DNA of 64,000 nt from Acetivibrio cellulolyticus CD2. Its GTDB lineage: Bacteria > Bacillota > Clostridia > Acetivibrionales > Acetivibrionaceae. Shown here in pieces: positions 18,827 to 30,500 of the stretch. The position numbers and the translations under genes are program-made. Numbering within the stretch: position 1 is the first letter of the stretch; each line of letters begins with the position of its first letter. The stretch covers positions 558,979 through 622,978 of the forward strand of contig NZ_JH556658.1 in NCBI RefSeq assembly GCF_000179595.2, read 5' to 3'. A model generated the notes under the pieces. That model was not told where the DNA came from and did not search any database. It was given only the letters and a program-made list of their open reading frames with translations.

Positions 18827-19567
18827 ATGTCTTTAAAGAAGAAATTATTAATCGTTATTTCAGTTTCATCGCTGCTGATTTTTAGCGGTTGTACTGGAAA
18901 TACTCAGGAGATGGCAGTTGAACCTGTATTGCTTGACAACACAATATTGAGACCTGATTTTTATCTGCATGGTACTGATTTTGAAGCAGGTACAGCTTTT
19001 GCAGTTGAAATTCCGGAGAAAAATGCTTCCATGGTTTTAACAGCATTGCATTTATTTGGGCCGGATGGAGGATTGGAGGAAGAGATCCCTTCTTCAGAAC
19101 TGGCAGATAACATTCAAAAAGTAACTTTTTCCGATGCTTTTACAGGTGAAGCGTGTGGAGAATGTGTTGAAGTATTAAGTATACCTGATGCAGAGGTATC
19201 TTCAGGAGTTGATAAAGACATTGCTGCTTTTTACTATGGAGATGATATGAAAGTTCCTAAATTAAAGATATCCAGTAAATTGCCAAAAAAAGGTGAAACT
19301 ATATGGCTTGCTGCTTCAGTAATGACTGCACCAGAGGACAAAAAGCTTCATAAAGCAACTGTAAGAAGTGCCTCTAAGAAAATGCTTACGTTTGAATATG
19401 AAGATGAAGGTATTATGATAACGGCTACAAGCGGTGCACCAATTCTCAATTCAAAAGGCGAGGTAGTAGGTATAAATATTGGCGGTTATGAGGATGGTAA
19501 AACGGTTACAGGATGTGCCAATCCATGCACTAGCTTCAAAGAGATGATTATGGATGCTTTGAAATAA
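18827..19567 (+). CDS. Trypsin-like serine protease lipoprotein
   Basis: A 246-residue exported protein. It has a lipoprotein signal with lipobox FSGC (Cys near residue 22) and a chymotrypsin-fold domain. The catalytic triad can be read as H75 (LTALHLFG), D131 (DKDIAAF) and S202 (TSGAPILNSKGEVVGINIGG). The serine motif is TSGAP rather than the usual GNSGGP, so activity or specificity may be altered. The frame extends back to 18779, but ATG 18827 with GAGAGGGG upstream is the better start. It is probably anchored on the outer face of the membrane. Substrate unknown. Confidence 0.8.
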   Translation: MSLKKKLLIVISVSSLLIFSGCTGNTQEMAVEPVLLDNTILRPDFYLHGTDFEAGTAFAVEIPEKNASMVLTALHLFGPDGGLEEEIPSSELADNIQKVTFSDAFTGEACGECVEVLSIPDAEVSSGVDKDIAAFYYGDDMKVPKLKISSKLPKKGETIWLAASVMTAPEDKKLHKATVRSASKKMLTFEYEDEGIMITATSGAPILNSKGEVVGINIGGYEDGKTVTGCANPCTSFKEMIMDALK

Positions 19568-19577
19568 CTAATCACCA

Positions 19578-19608
19578 TTGACTATAACCTTGGGTACTGG
19601 TTTATTAT
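19578..19608 (+). promoter_or_regulatory. MerR-type promoter/operator with 19-bp spacer
   Basis: TTGACT and TATTAT are separated by exactly 19 bases. The spacer contains the dyad ATAACC ... GGTTTAT (19,584-19,605). A stretched spacer holding a dyad is the classic MerR-family activator arrangement. It lies just upstream of a MerR-family gene, so autoregulation is the simplest reading. Confidence 0.75.
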
Positions 19609-19629
19609 AAATTTGAGGTGATGATGAAT

Positions 19630-20516
19630 ATGTTAATTAATGATGTATGTAAAGCCTGTGTACTTACAAAAAAGGCAATTGAATATTATGTGGAACAAGG
19701 ATTAATCTCACCAAGAATTTGTATAAACGGCTATCGTGATTTCAGTCAATCTGATGTTGAGAAGCTGAAGAAAATATCTATGCTGAGAAAACTGGATTTA
19801 GGAACGGAAAGCATACGAAGTGTTTTAAACAGTGAAAATCCTTCCGAGATATTGTGTAAAATAGCTAATGAAAAAGAAATAAAACTGGATATAGGAAAAT
19901 CTAAAATAGAATTAATTAAAAACTTGGAGAAGGAAGTTCTTGGAATGATATTGGTAAAGAAATTAAACTTTTGTCTGAAAAACAAACAATAATGGAAAAA
20001 TTGTTAGATGTATTTCCTGGTTATTATGGTCGGTTCTTAAGCGTGCATTTTGAACAATTTCTTAATGAACCTATTGTAACAGAGGAACAAAATAAAGCTT
20101 ACAGTAATATAGTTGAGTTTTTGGACAGTATTAATAATTTTTCAATGTCTCCTGAACTTAAGAGCTTTTTGAATGAAAATACTACGCATATCACTAAAGA
20201 AGCAATGAAAGATGTCTCAATAAATATGGTACATGCAATACAAGACATGGATAAATTTTTAGCAGACAATAAAGAGTTTTTAGAAAAGTATGTTGCTTAT
20301 AAAAATTCTGATGAATACAAGAATTCTCCTGCTTTTGAGTTGCAATTACTATTAAAAGATTTTAATAGAACGAGTGGCTATTATGATATTTTTATAGAGA
20401 ACATGAAAAAACTCAGTCCTAAATACGAGCAATATCATGAAATGTTAGAGGCTGCAAATGAGACTTTAATGTCTCAATATCCGGATATAGCTAAATGGGA
20501 AAAGAGCAAAGATTGA
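19630..20516 (+). pseudogene. MerR-family transcriptional regulator, interrupted by a frameshift
   Basis: The first frame (19,630 to stop at 19,992) encodes a MerR helix-turn-helix with KKAIEYYVEQGLISP and a GYRDFS wing. The second frame reads LGEGSSWNDIGKEIKLLSEKQ from about 19,923 and continues, through its first ATG at 19,971, with MEKLLDVFPGYYGRFLSVHFEQFLNEP to 20,516. Together they make the usual regulator of about 295 residues with a C-terminal effector domain. The frames switch around 19,925-19,940 in the purine-rich GGAGAAGGAAG. This is a one-base indel: a real mutation, a sequencing error, or less likely programmed frameshifting. The upstream MerR-type promoter is intact. GAGGTG lies 9 bases before ATG 19,630. 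Confidence 0.8.
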
Positions 20517-20740
20517 AGACTGTGCTAAATAAATATCAAATTTATTTTATAGATTTTGTAGTACTGGATTTCTGATTGCTTTTTGAAAATGATAAACAAA
20601 AAAAGTTTGTTCTCTAATTATGCAAAATAATGTTTATTGGTTCACTAAATTATTCGGTGCTAAATTCACCTTTCTTTTGATTTACTCATATCGTAGAATA
20701 AGATTCCGTAATCTATAAAATTTACTTCAAAATTAAAGTT

Positions 20741-20776
20741 ATTAAATTTTAGTAAATATTATTAAATTTTAGTAAA
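20741..20776. repeat. Two tandem copies of a 16-bp AT-rich motif
   Basis: ATTAAATTTTAGTAAA occurs at 20,741 and again at 20,761, exactly 20 bases apart (about two helical turns). It ends 14 bases before the -35 of the strong promoter at 20,791. The spacing on one face of the helix suggests an activator or UP-element-like site. Confidence 0.5.
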
Positions 20777-20790
20777 ATTTATACAGGTAC

Positions 20791-20820
20791 TTGACAAAAT
20801 ATGATAAAATTTATTAAAAT
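20791..20820 (+). promoter_or_regulatory. Probable promoter of the exporter/NRPS operon
   Basis: A perfect TTGACA is followed after 18 bases by TAAAAT. The predicted start near 20,827 leaves a leader of about 335 bases before the ABC transporter. The rest of 20,517-21,162 is AT-rich with no coding frame or known RNA family that I can recognise. Confidence 0.6.
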
Positions 20821-21162
20821 ATCCATGGTAACAACTGCATAATAAAACAGAATTATGTTGATTGAGTAATAATTATACATAATGTAGAGATTGCTGTGAC
20901 TAAAAAAATAGCTTTTTTAAGTCTTAGCAAATTTATGGAATGTGTTAATTTTTATTGGGGAGTAAATATTTTTATATGATGGTTTGTTGACTTCTATATT
21001 CTAGAGTAGTTCGTTAACGTATATTATTCTATCTATATTTCCCAAAACGTTTTTTATGGTTTGTAATTAGGTTGAAAATATCTAGCAAAATGACAATTTA
21101 ATAATTTATTTTAACATCTAAAACATACTATTAATCATTATTATAAGGGGAGTGCGTATTCT

Positions 21163-23109
21163 TTGCTAAACAGTGGTTTATCTATAACAATTATCATAGC
21201 TTGTGTTGGACTTGCCTTGGTAACCCTTTTTTACATCGGACTTTCTTTTGTTGAAACATTCAGAAAAGAAAGAGTGTTTAAAGGAAATGGGATTAAAGGA
21301 GTTGCTACAATACTTGGAGCATTTGCTGTTATAGGCGGTTTCGAGTACTGCCTTTACAATGCGCCCACAGTTTTGGCACAAGGCTTTTCATGGCCAATGT
21401 TAGAAGAGTGGGGGCCTGCGTATTTTATTCAGGCAATATTTTGCCTTGCTATTGTTGTACCGATTTTCGGGATTTATTTCATTCAAACTCATTTTTGGGA
21501 AAAGCGTGATGATAAGCCCTATTTTATGATTATTGTTTTTAGCATTATAAGCGGTATAGGCAATTCTATGATTATTTTTATAATCAATGAAGCCTTAAAC
21601 CGTACTTTTAACGGTGAAAGCCGGAGAGCAGCTTTTGAAAGCCGACTTTATCTTTTCTTTATACTGGGGATTGTTCTATTTGCGATAGCTTCAATCGTTG
21701 CAAGAAAACGCCTAGTTGTTCTTACAAGTTATTTCGTATATGAGAAACGTATCTTTATCATTAATAAGATTATAAAAGTCAATTATGATAGATATGAGCA
21801 AATAAAGCAAGAAAACACAATGGCAGCTCTTAACAACGATACTGAGGTGATTAGCGGTTTTGTAACAATATTGGTTAATGGTTTGACAGGAATCATAACC
21901 ATGATAACCTGCTTTATCTATCTATGCACTATGACCTTGTATGGTACGCTTTTTACAATTATGATACTGGTTTTGGCGGTTTTGGTTTTCTTGAGGGCAA
22001 GCAGTAATGCTGAAAAAATGTTTGAAATAAACAGGGATGCACAAAATGTATTTTTTAAGAACATTTACGGTTTGGTCTATGGTTTCAGGGAGCTATTTAT
22101 AAACAAGAAGAAGCGTGAAGAGTTTTGTGAAGATGTGTGTGATACATGCGCTTTGAACCGGGATACAAGGATAAAGGGTGAGTTCAGCCTTATAAATGCA
22201 GCAGTATTTGGCGAGACATTGTACATAGGTGTCATAGGGCTCATTGTATTTATTTTTCCAATGCTTTTTTACAATATCCAGGAAAATACGTTCAGAAATT
22301 ATGTGACTGTGTGTTTGTATTTAGGCGGAATGGTAAACTCTGAAGTAAGCTTGATTTCGGGATTAATGCGTGTTTTGGTTAGTTGGAAGAGAATTAAGGA
22401 ATACAATGAAGCAATTTCAATGGAAGAAGACAGTGTAGCTAAAGTAGATACATTGGAACAGGTCAAATCCAAAAAGGAAAATCTCACTATCAGCTTTAGA
22501 GACGTTACCTTCAGCTATAAGAACGAAGATGGAGAGCAATTTACTGTAGGTCCTATTAATTATGACTTTAAATCAGGAGAAATTGTCTTTATTTCAGGTG
22601 GTAATGGAAGCGGTAAATCTACACTGGCAAAAATGCTTACAGGTCTTTACAGACCTGACAGCGGAGAAATAACTGTCAATGGCCGGAAGGTTGATTGTGA
22701 AACTTTAGGAAGCTATTTTACAACGGTTTACAGTGATTTTTATCTCTTTGAAAAGCTATACGGTATTCCTCACAACGAAAAGCAGAAGGAAATTGAAAAG
22801 TATTTGAAGGTTCTCAAGATAGATAATAAAGTTCAGGTGAATGATGGAGTTTTCAGCACTGTTAAGTTGTCTACCGGTCAAAGGAAAAGGATGGCGCTTC
22901 TTGTAAGCTATTTGGAAGACCGTGAGGCTTTCTTGTTTGATGAGTGGGCAGCGGATCAGGACCCTGAATTTAAGCGGTTTTTCTATCAGGAGATTCTGCC
23001 TGAACTTAAAGCAAAAGGAAAAACAATAATAGCAATAACTCACGATGACCGTTACTTTGGTGAAGCGGACAAGCATATTAAGATGGAAATGGGCAAGATT
23101 GTAAGTTGA
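21163..23109 (+). CDS. SyrD-type cyclic peptide ABC exporter
   Basis: A 648-residue half transporter. Three extra N-terminal helices (about residues 1-120) precede the six-helix ABC membrane domain, followed by one ATPase domain. Walker A is GGNGSGKST (479-487), the signature is LSTGQRKRM, Walker B ends FLFDEWAADQD, and the switch region is ITHDDRYF. The DEWAADQDP form is typical of the cyclic-peptide exporter family (SyrD/PvdE/YojI). TTG 21163 follows AAGGGGAG at a good distance; no ATG is better placed. It probably exports the product of the NRPS/PKS cluster that follows and is the first gene after the promoter at 20,791. Confidence 0.88.
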   Translation: MLNSGLSITIIIACVGLALVTLFYIGLSFVETFRKERVFKGNGIKGVATILGAFAVIGGFEYCLYNAPTVLAQGFSWPMLEEWGPAYFIQAIFCLAIVVPIFGIYFIQTHFWEKRDDKPYFMIIVFSIISGIGNSMIIFIINEALNRTFNGESRRAAFESRLYLFFILGIVLFAIASIVARKRLVVLTSYFVYEKRIFIINKIIKVNYDRYEQIKQENTMAALNNDTEVISGFVTILVNGLTGIITMITCFIYLCTMTLYGTLFTIMILVLAVLVFLRASSNAEKMFEINRDAQNVFFKNIYGLVYGFRELFINKKKREEFCEDVCDTCALNRDTRIKGEFSLINAAVFGETLYIGVIGLIVFIFPMLFYNIQENTFRNYVTVCLYLGGMVNSEVSLISGLMRVLVSWKRIKEYNEAISMEEDSVAKVDTLEQVKSKKENLTISFRDVTFSYKNEDGEQFTVGPINYDFKSGEIVFISGGNGSGKSTLAKMLTGLYRPDSGEITVNGRKVDCETLGSYFTTVYSDFYLFEKLYGIPHNEKQKEIEKYLKVLKIDNKVQVNDGVFSTVKLSTGQRKRMALLVSYLEDREAFLFDEWAADQDPEFKRFFYQEILPELKAKGKTIIAITHDDRYFGEADKHIKMEMGKIVS

Positions 23110-23147
23110 CATCAAGACGCAATAGATCATTAGAAGGGGATAGGAGT

Positions 23148-24449
23148 ATGAGAAAAGGATTACTTGCAATTTGTTTAATAATATTACTTTTATTACAGGT
23201 GGGCTGTGCTGAGAAAATTGCTACAGTAGCAGGTGAAGCAAGTTATACCGAGAAAGGTGTAAGCATAAAGGATCAGGGGGAATACTTTGAAGTGGTTCTC
23301 GATTATACAAGTGGTTTGACACACCATCAGATTGGGGCAGCACTTGCACGTGGTATTCTGGCTATGATACCAGATTATGAAGCTTTGATTGATCTGTATA
23401 TTGCAGAAAATCTTCCTAAGTACCAGTATAACGAAAGCTTCTTCAGGATTGAAGACATCAAACCGCAGATCAACCCTGACTATCTGGAGGAACTGGATGG
23501 CATGGGAGAGGTTTTTTCAGGAGGGGCTGAAAACGGTTACAAGGATAAAAAGTTATCTGATGAGGAAGTGTATTTATACAACATTCTTCCGGATGTTGCA
23601 AGAGGTTCGCAGTGCAGCTTTGTATCAGTATTTGGAGAACGGTCGGCAACTAAAAAGAATATTACTGGAAGAAATTTGGACTGGTATGCCGGGGAATTTA
23701 ACCAACTTCCTAGAATACAGGCAATTACGACCTATAAGTATGAAGATAGAAGTATTTGTTCAATAGGGTATATGGGTTTTATGGGAATTCTAACAGGATT
23801 TAGTGATAGAAAGGTTTATGCGGCTGTTCTTGACTCCTCAACAGGAGCCCCTTATGTTTCATTGGGAAAACGCTCATATCCTTTGGACATTCGGTATGCG
23901 CTGGAAAATGAAAAAACTCTGGATGATGTCGCTAAATATATGACAGATCCCTCAAAACTTTATGCTGTCAACCATCTGATAGCACTTGCCGATCCGAACG
24001 AAAGCAAAATATTAGAGAACAATATTAGCGGGACGGGAGCTACGGGCAAAAGAGTTAAACGTGCATTAAGAAGTGCGGATTCAGAATTGAATAAAGGTAT
24101 AACATGGGGAATTACAGACGCTGTTGCAGCTGTAAACTCTTTTCTGCTTCGCGGCAATTATGATAATCATACAGCGGATAAGAACAATACTAAGAGATGG
24201 AAAAATATTAAGAAAGAACTGCTGGCATCAGGAACGACAGCAGATGTGGATGATATAAAGAGGGTTATATCATATGATAATGGTTCCCCTGGAACTTTTG
24301 TAGACAGCGGAGACATATATAACCAAATGACTGTCCAAATGATAGTTTTCCAGCCGGACAGCCTTACCCTGGAAGTTTTCTTTCACCCGAGAGATACAAG
24401 AAAGACTCCTGATGACCCGGTTTTCAAGAAAATAGAGGTGTTTAAGTAG
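23148..24449 (+). CDS. Ntn-hydrolase lipoprotein (C45/linear amide C-N hydrolase type)
   Basis: A 433-residue protein with a lipoprotein signal (lipobox LQVGC), so it acts outside the membrane. A Cys nucleophile of the Ntn type is apparent in GSQCSFVSVFG (about C156), followed by TGRNLDWYAG, the Arg/Asn-Asp-Trp pattern of acyl-CoA:6-APA acyltransferase and choloylglycine/acid-ceramidase-like amidases. The family cleaves or forms linear amide bonds, often fatty-acyl amides. ATG 23148 has GGAG upstream; the longer frame from 23,106 overlaps the exporter's end. Between exporter and lipo-initiating NRPS, it could deacylate the exported lipopeptide or protect the host. This role is inference. Confidence 0.75.
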   Translation: MRKGLLAICLIILLLLQVGCAEKIATVAGEASYTEKGVSIKDQGEYFEVVLDYTSGLTHHQIGAALARGILAMIPDYEALIDLYIAENLPKYQYNESFFRIEDIKPQINPDYLEELDGMGEVFSGGAENGYKDKKLSDEEVYLYNILPDVARGSQCSFVSVFGERSATKKNITGRNLDWYAGEFNQLPRIQAITTYKYEDRSICSIGYMGFMGILTGFSDRKVYAAVLDSSTGAPYVSLGKRSYPLDIRYALENEKTLDDVAKYMTDPSKLYAVNHLIALADPNESKILENNISGTGATGKRVKRALRSADSELNKGITWGITDAVAAVNSFLLRGNYDNHTADKNNTKRWKNIKKELLASGTTADVDDIKRVISYDNGSPGTFVDSGDIYNQMTVQMIVFQPDSLTLEVFFHPRDTRKTPDDPVFKKIEVFK

Positions 24450-24491
24450 AAAGTATTTATTTGTTTCATTATATATTGGACTGTGAAATGT

Positions 24492-24518
24492 TTGAAATTC
24501 TGTTAGATTTATTATAAT
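24492..24518 (+). promoter_or_regulatory. Possible internal promoter before the first megasynthase
   Basis: A perfect TATAAT (24,513-24,518) is preceded by TTGAAA at a 15-base spacing (16 for TTTGAA). The spacing is short, so this is only a candidate. It would allow the NRPS genes to be transcribed apart from the exporter pair. Confidence 0.35.
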
Positions 24519-24538
24519 AGTAAAAGGGGCAATCAAGT

Positions 24539-27500
24539 ATGTCAACACAAGAAACTTTAAGCAATGTAGTAATTTCCAGAGCCAATGAAGATTCAAGAGG
24601 AATAACATTTATTTTAAGCGATGAACAAGAAATATTTGTTTCATACAAGGAAATGTATCTATCCTCTTTGGAACTGTTATATTACATGCAGCAGGCAGGA
24701 TTTAAGAAAGGTGATGAGGTTGTTTTCCAATTGGAGGATAACCGGAAGTTTATATTTTCCTTCTGGGCATGCATTCTTGGGGGGATGATTCCTGTTCCGG
24801 TCACACCTGGTACTAATGATGAGCATAAAATGAAGTTGTTTAAGATATGGAACATATTAAAAAAGCCAAAACTGATTGCAAGTAGAAAGCTGGTTGAAAA
24901 GCTGGAGGATTTTGCATCAGAGAATGATCTTAAGAATGAAATCGGAAGCATAAGGGAAAATGTATATTGTTTTGAAGAAATCAATTTAACTGGCAAACAA
25001 GGTGTCATTTATGAGCCAAGTGCCGAGGACACTGCCTTTATTCAGTTTTCTTCAGGTTCAACAGGAGACCCTAAGGGTGTTGTAATATCGCATAAAAATG
25101 TTCTTACCAATATTAATGCTATGGCAGAATGCGGAGGTACAAGCAGTGCAGATTCAACACTTAGCTGGATGCCTCTGACACATGATATGGGGTTGGTTGG
25201 AGTTCATATTATCAGTGTATTTCTAGGTATAAACCAATATAACATGCAGACACAGTTATTTATAAGGTATCCTGTTTTGTGGATTAAAAAGGCGAGCCAG
25301 CACAAGGCAACAATGCTGTATTCTCCTAATTTCGGATACAAGCATTTTCTTAAATTTTTTAGTAAAGATGTTGCAAAAGATTGGGATTTGTCAAACGTAA
25401 GGCTTGTTACAAACGGCGCCGAACCTATCTCTATGGAACTTTGTGATGAGTTTATGGATACGCTTTGCGAATACCGTTTGAAAAGAAATGCCATGTATAC
25501 AGTTTACGGTATGGCAGAAGCAACCTTGGGTATAACGTTTCCAAACCCCGGTGAGGAGTTTTGCTCTGTGACATTTGACAGGGGATTTTTGGGTGTTGGA
25601 GACAAAGTCAGGACAGTCCAAAAAGGAGATAAAAATGGAGTTACCTTTGCAAATGTAGGTTTTCCTATTTCGAATTGTTACGTCCGCATATGCGATGAGA
25701 AAAACAACCCTTTAGAAGATAATTATATGGGACATATTCAAATAAAAGGCGGAAATGTAACTTGCGGGTACTATAACAGGGAGGATCTGACGCAAGAGAT
25801 TATTTCACCGGACGGATGGCTCAATACCGGAGACCTTGGTCTTATGATAAATGGGAGGCTAATAGTTGCAGGACGTTCAAAGGATATTATATTTGCAGGA
25901 GGGCAAAACTTCTATTCTCATGATATAGAGAGAGTTGCGGAATCTGTTGAGGGTGTTGAACTCGGTAAAATAGCAGCTGTAGGTGTTTTTAATGAGGCAA
26001 AACACTGCGATGAACTTGTTCTTTTCGTATTGTTCAAACAGAAAACGGAACTTTTTATTCCGTTGGTTGAAAGTTTAAAGAAAATAATCAGTCTGAGGTT
26101 TGGAATAGAAGCTCAAGAGGTGATTCCGGTAAAGCATATTCCCAAGACTACCAGTGGAAAGTTTCAGAGATACAAACTGCGTGAAACTATTGAGGCAGGC
26201 GGGTTTGATGCTGTAAAACAGGAAATCCATGAGTTGATGGCACAGAAGTATAGCAACAGGGTGATTGACATGCCTCAGAATGATGTGGAAAATGACCTTG
26301 TGAAAATCTGGTCAGAGGTCTTGAATATAGAATATGTGGGCACGAGGGATGATTTCTTTGCAATAGGCGGAGATTCACTTAAGGCAGGCCAATTGATTTC
26401 GAGGGTCAGAGAAACATTCGGTGTAGAGCTTTCCCACAGTGAACTGTTTGAAAATTCTGATATTGTAGAGCTTGCTAAGCTTATTGAGAATTATAATAAG
26501 AAGTTGCAAGATGGAGATAACGATATAGCAGGAATAAGTCCTGAGGAAGGGAAAATGCAACTTTCTTCAGGTCAGAACAGGTTATACTTTTTAGATAGAT
26601 TGAATTCAGGAAGTTCCCAGTACAATTTAAATATGGTGCTTCGAGTTCATGGCGAGGTCAACCGGGATGCACTACAAAAAAGCCTTTGTGAGGTGGTAAA
26701 ACGTCATAAGGTTCTCTCTGTTACATTTGCTGAGGAGAATGGTCAACCTGTACAGGTATATAACGACTTAAATGTTCAGTTACCATTTGTTGACTTGAGT
26801 TCAAAGCCTGATAGGGAAAATAGTATGCTGGAGTTGGCAACGGCTGAGGCAGCACGTCCTTTCGAGCTGGATAAAGGTCCATTGTTCAGGTCTACTCTTG
26901 TGGGTATGGGCGAGAGGGAGTATGCTTTCATATTTGTTGTTCACCATATTGTATTTGACGGCTGGTCGTTCGGAATACTCTTGAAGGAGCTTTCACACTA
27001 CTATAATGTGTTCTCAGGCGGAGAGCATGTAAGCTTAGAAGATGCCGGAATTCAATATCCTGATGTTGCTGTATGGCAGATGAAAAGGATGGAGGGAGAG
27101 GGTATCTCCAGGCAATTGGAATATTGGAAAGAAAAGTTGTCAGGAAAGCTGCCTGTAATGGAATTGCCTGCAGACAGGCAAAGACCATCCGTTCATTCTT
27201 TTAAAGGTGCAAAGTTCAGATTTAATGTTCCGGAAGAAATGGTAAAAGAATTGCAGACTTTAGCACAGCAGAAAAAGGTTACGATGTATATGCTTCTGCT
27301 GGCGGCTTTTGACCTGCTGCTTTACAGGTATACAAATCAGGAGGATATTATTGTAGGTTCTCCTGTTGCCAACCGGACAAGAACGGAAATGGAAAATGTC
27401 ATCGGATATTTTACAAATAATCTGGTTCTAAGGACAAATATTTTGGAAGCTTACAGTTTTGATGAATTCCTTAAACAGGTTAAGAAGGTGACACTTGAGG

Positions 27501-30500
27501 CTTATAGAAATCAGGAAGTACCTTTTGAAAAGCTGGTTGAGGTACTTAAGGTAGAAAGGGATATGAGCAGAAATCCACTGTTTCAAGTTTTATTCAGCCT
27601 TCAGAACATGCCGCTGCCTCAAGTGAAATTTGGAGAAGCGAGTATTTCACCTATAGATATAGATAGCAAAATTGCAAGATTTGATTTGGCATTGGATATA
27701 AGAGAAGTAGCCGGAGAATTGGTTGCTGACTTTGAATATAATACAGATTTGTTTAACGAGGATACAATTGCACGAATGGCAGGACACTACAATAAGCTTC
27801 TTCAGGAGATTACCGCCTATACTGATAAGTCAGTGCAGTCTTATGATATCCTTACGCAACATGAAAAAGAAGTGTTTATGAAATCATGGGAGGAAACAGC
27901 TGTAGACCTGGGAGGTACTAGCTGTTGGATAGAGCTTTTTGAGGAAATGGCAGAAAGACACCATTCTTCTGTGGCAGTGGCAGCAACAGACGGGTGTATT
28001 ACATATGAGGAATTAAACAAACGAGCGAATAGATTGGCTCATTATCTTAATTCATCAGGGATGAGACCTGAGAAAATTGTTGGTGTCTTTATGAATAGAA
28101 CAATAGATATGATGACAGCATTGATTGGAATTCATAAAGCTGGCGCTGCATATCTGCCTATGGACCCGTTATTTCCGAAGGATCGTATTGCATATATGCT
28201 GGAGGATGCCGAGGTTGACTTGATTCTTACGCAGACTCGTTTGATTGATATGCTTCCTGACAATAAGTCACGTATTATCCCTATGGACAGTGAATGGGCG
28301 GAAATAGAAAAATTCGGAAGTGAAAACCCTAAAAAGCATCAATCTGGTAACAATCTAGCCTACCTGATTTACACTTCAGGTTCTACGGGAAGGCCAAAGG
28401 GAGTGCAGATTGAACAGTACGCTTTGTTAAATCTGCTTAAGAGTATGGAACAGAAGACAGGCGTAACCAATGGAGATTCACTGCTTGCTGTAACTACATT
28501 GTCTTTTGACATTGCCGGACTTGAATTATTTATGCCTATGATAGCAGGAGCAAAAGTTGTAATTGCCGGAAGAGAAGATGTGACCGATGGTAACCGCATG
28601 GCGGAAATGATTGAGGAGCATAATATAACTCTGATGCAGGCAACACCTGCAACATGGCGGCTATTGATCGAATCTGGGTGGAAGGGATCAAAAAATCTCA
28701 ACATTCTATGCGGTGGTGAAGCATTGCCTAAAGATCTGGCCGGACAGCTTATTGAACGCTGCGGCTATCTATTGAATGTGTATGGTCCAACTGAAACTAC
28801 CATATGGTCTACTCTCGAACAGGTTGATTCTCCGGAAGATAATACTATTGGGAAGCCTATTGCCAATACCCAGGTTTATATTCTGGATAAGGCTATGAAT
28901 CACTTGCCGTTTGGCGTACCAGGGGAGCTATATATAGGCGGGGAAGGTCTGGCACGAGGATACATCAACCAGCCTGAGCTTTCAGCAGAAAAGTTTGTTG
29001 CTGATCCATTCATTCAGGGAAAGTGGAATTTGAATAAACTGCAAACAGAAGAAAAAGCTTCAGCGCGTATGTATCGTACCGGAGATATGGCAAGGCTTTT
29101 ACCCGACGGGCGTATCGAATTTTTAGGCCGTGCAGACCAACAGGTTAAGATACGTGGTTTCCGCATAGAGCTCGGAGAAATTGAAGCTCTGTTAAATCAG
29201 AATCCTTCGATAAAGGAAAGTGTTGTTGCAGTAAAAGAATTAATTCCGGGGCAAAATGCTCTGGTTGCCTATATAATACCTGAAAAAGACAAGGATTCAA
29301 AGGATTTGGGTGCAGATGTACTGCGCAGATACCTAAAAGAAATGCTTCCAGACTATATGATTCCTTCAGCTTTTGTATGCATGGAGGCCTTTCCAATGAC
29401 TCCAAACCGCAAGATTGACAGAAAAGCGCTATCTGTTCCGCAAGGGTTTATTCCTCAATTGGAAGGCGACTTTACGGCTCCGTCGGATGAAGTAGAGACG
29501 CGTCTTGTGGAGATTTGGCAGGAAGTTTTGAATATAAACAGAGTAGGTATAAAGGACAATTTCTTTGATTTGGGAGGACATTCTCTGCTGCTTACTAAGG
29601 TCAGGAACAAAATCAAGGAAACCTTTAATAAAGAAGTGTCTACTATGGATCTGTTTAAGTACACTACCATCGAGGCTCTTTCAAGGCATATTAAAGGCGA
29701 AACAGAACATAAAACAGTTCAACAGGAAAAAAGGATAAAGAGAGAATCTAACGGCGGAATAGCTGTTATTGGAATGAGCGGGAGATTCCCCGGTGCAAAA
29801 AATATCGAGGAATTCTGGAGTGTCCTTCGTGACGGTAAAGAAACTATTGGACGTTTCAGTGACGAAGAGGTGCTGGCTCAGGGAATCACTGAAAACAACT
29901 TGAAGAAACCTGAGTATGTAAAGGCATGGGGGGTTTTGGAAGATGCGGACAAGTTCGATGCAGCGTTTTTCGGATACAACCCAGGTGAGGCGGAATTGCT
30001 GGATCCTCAGCAGAGGGTATTTCTTGAAGAGGCCTGGAAGGCATTTGAGGATGCCGGGTATGATTCGGAAAAAAACAACGGCCTGGTTGGCGTGTTTGCA
30101 AGTTCAGGCATGAATACATATTCCCGTAATATTTTAGAAAGCCGGGAATCTAAGGGACTTGCCGGGGATTACCAGATTATGACCAGCAATGATAAAGACT
30201 TTTTGGCTACAAGGGTTGCATATAAGCTAAACCTTGAGGGACCTGGAATAACAGTACAGACAGCGTGCTCATCGTCCCTTGTGGCAGTCCATCTTGCCTG
30301 CCGCAGCTTGATGGATGGTGAATGTGATATGGCGCTTGCAGGCGGAGTAAGCATACGTATGCCACAGAAAGCAGGATATCTCTATCAGGAGGGGATGATT
30401 CTTTCACCGGATGGCCATTGCAGGGCTTTTGATCAAAATTCTAGGGGAACTGTAGGGGGAAATGGTGCCGGAGTAGTAGTGTTGAAACGATTGGAAGATG

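Noticed and set aside
19971..20516. Separate 181-residue gene
   Set aside because: Its frame continues upstream into conserved MerR effector-domain sequence and overlaps the MerR DNA-binding frame, so it is the second half of a broken gene.
20987..21015. Second promoter (TTGACT) in the exporter leader
   Set aside because: No acceptable -10 at 16-18 bases; TTGACA at 20,791 with TAAAAT is much better.
23389..23766. 125-residue + strand frame inside the Ntn hydrolase gene
   Set aside because: Out of frame with a clear lipoprotein gene and without recognisable motifs; a shadow.
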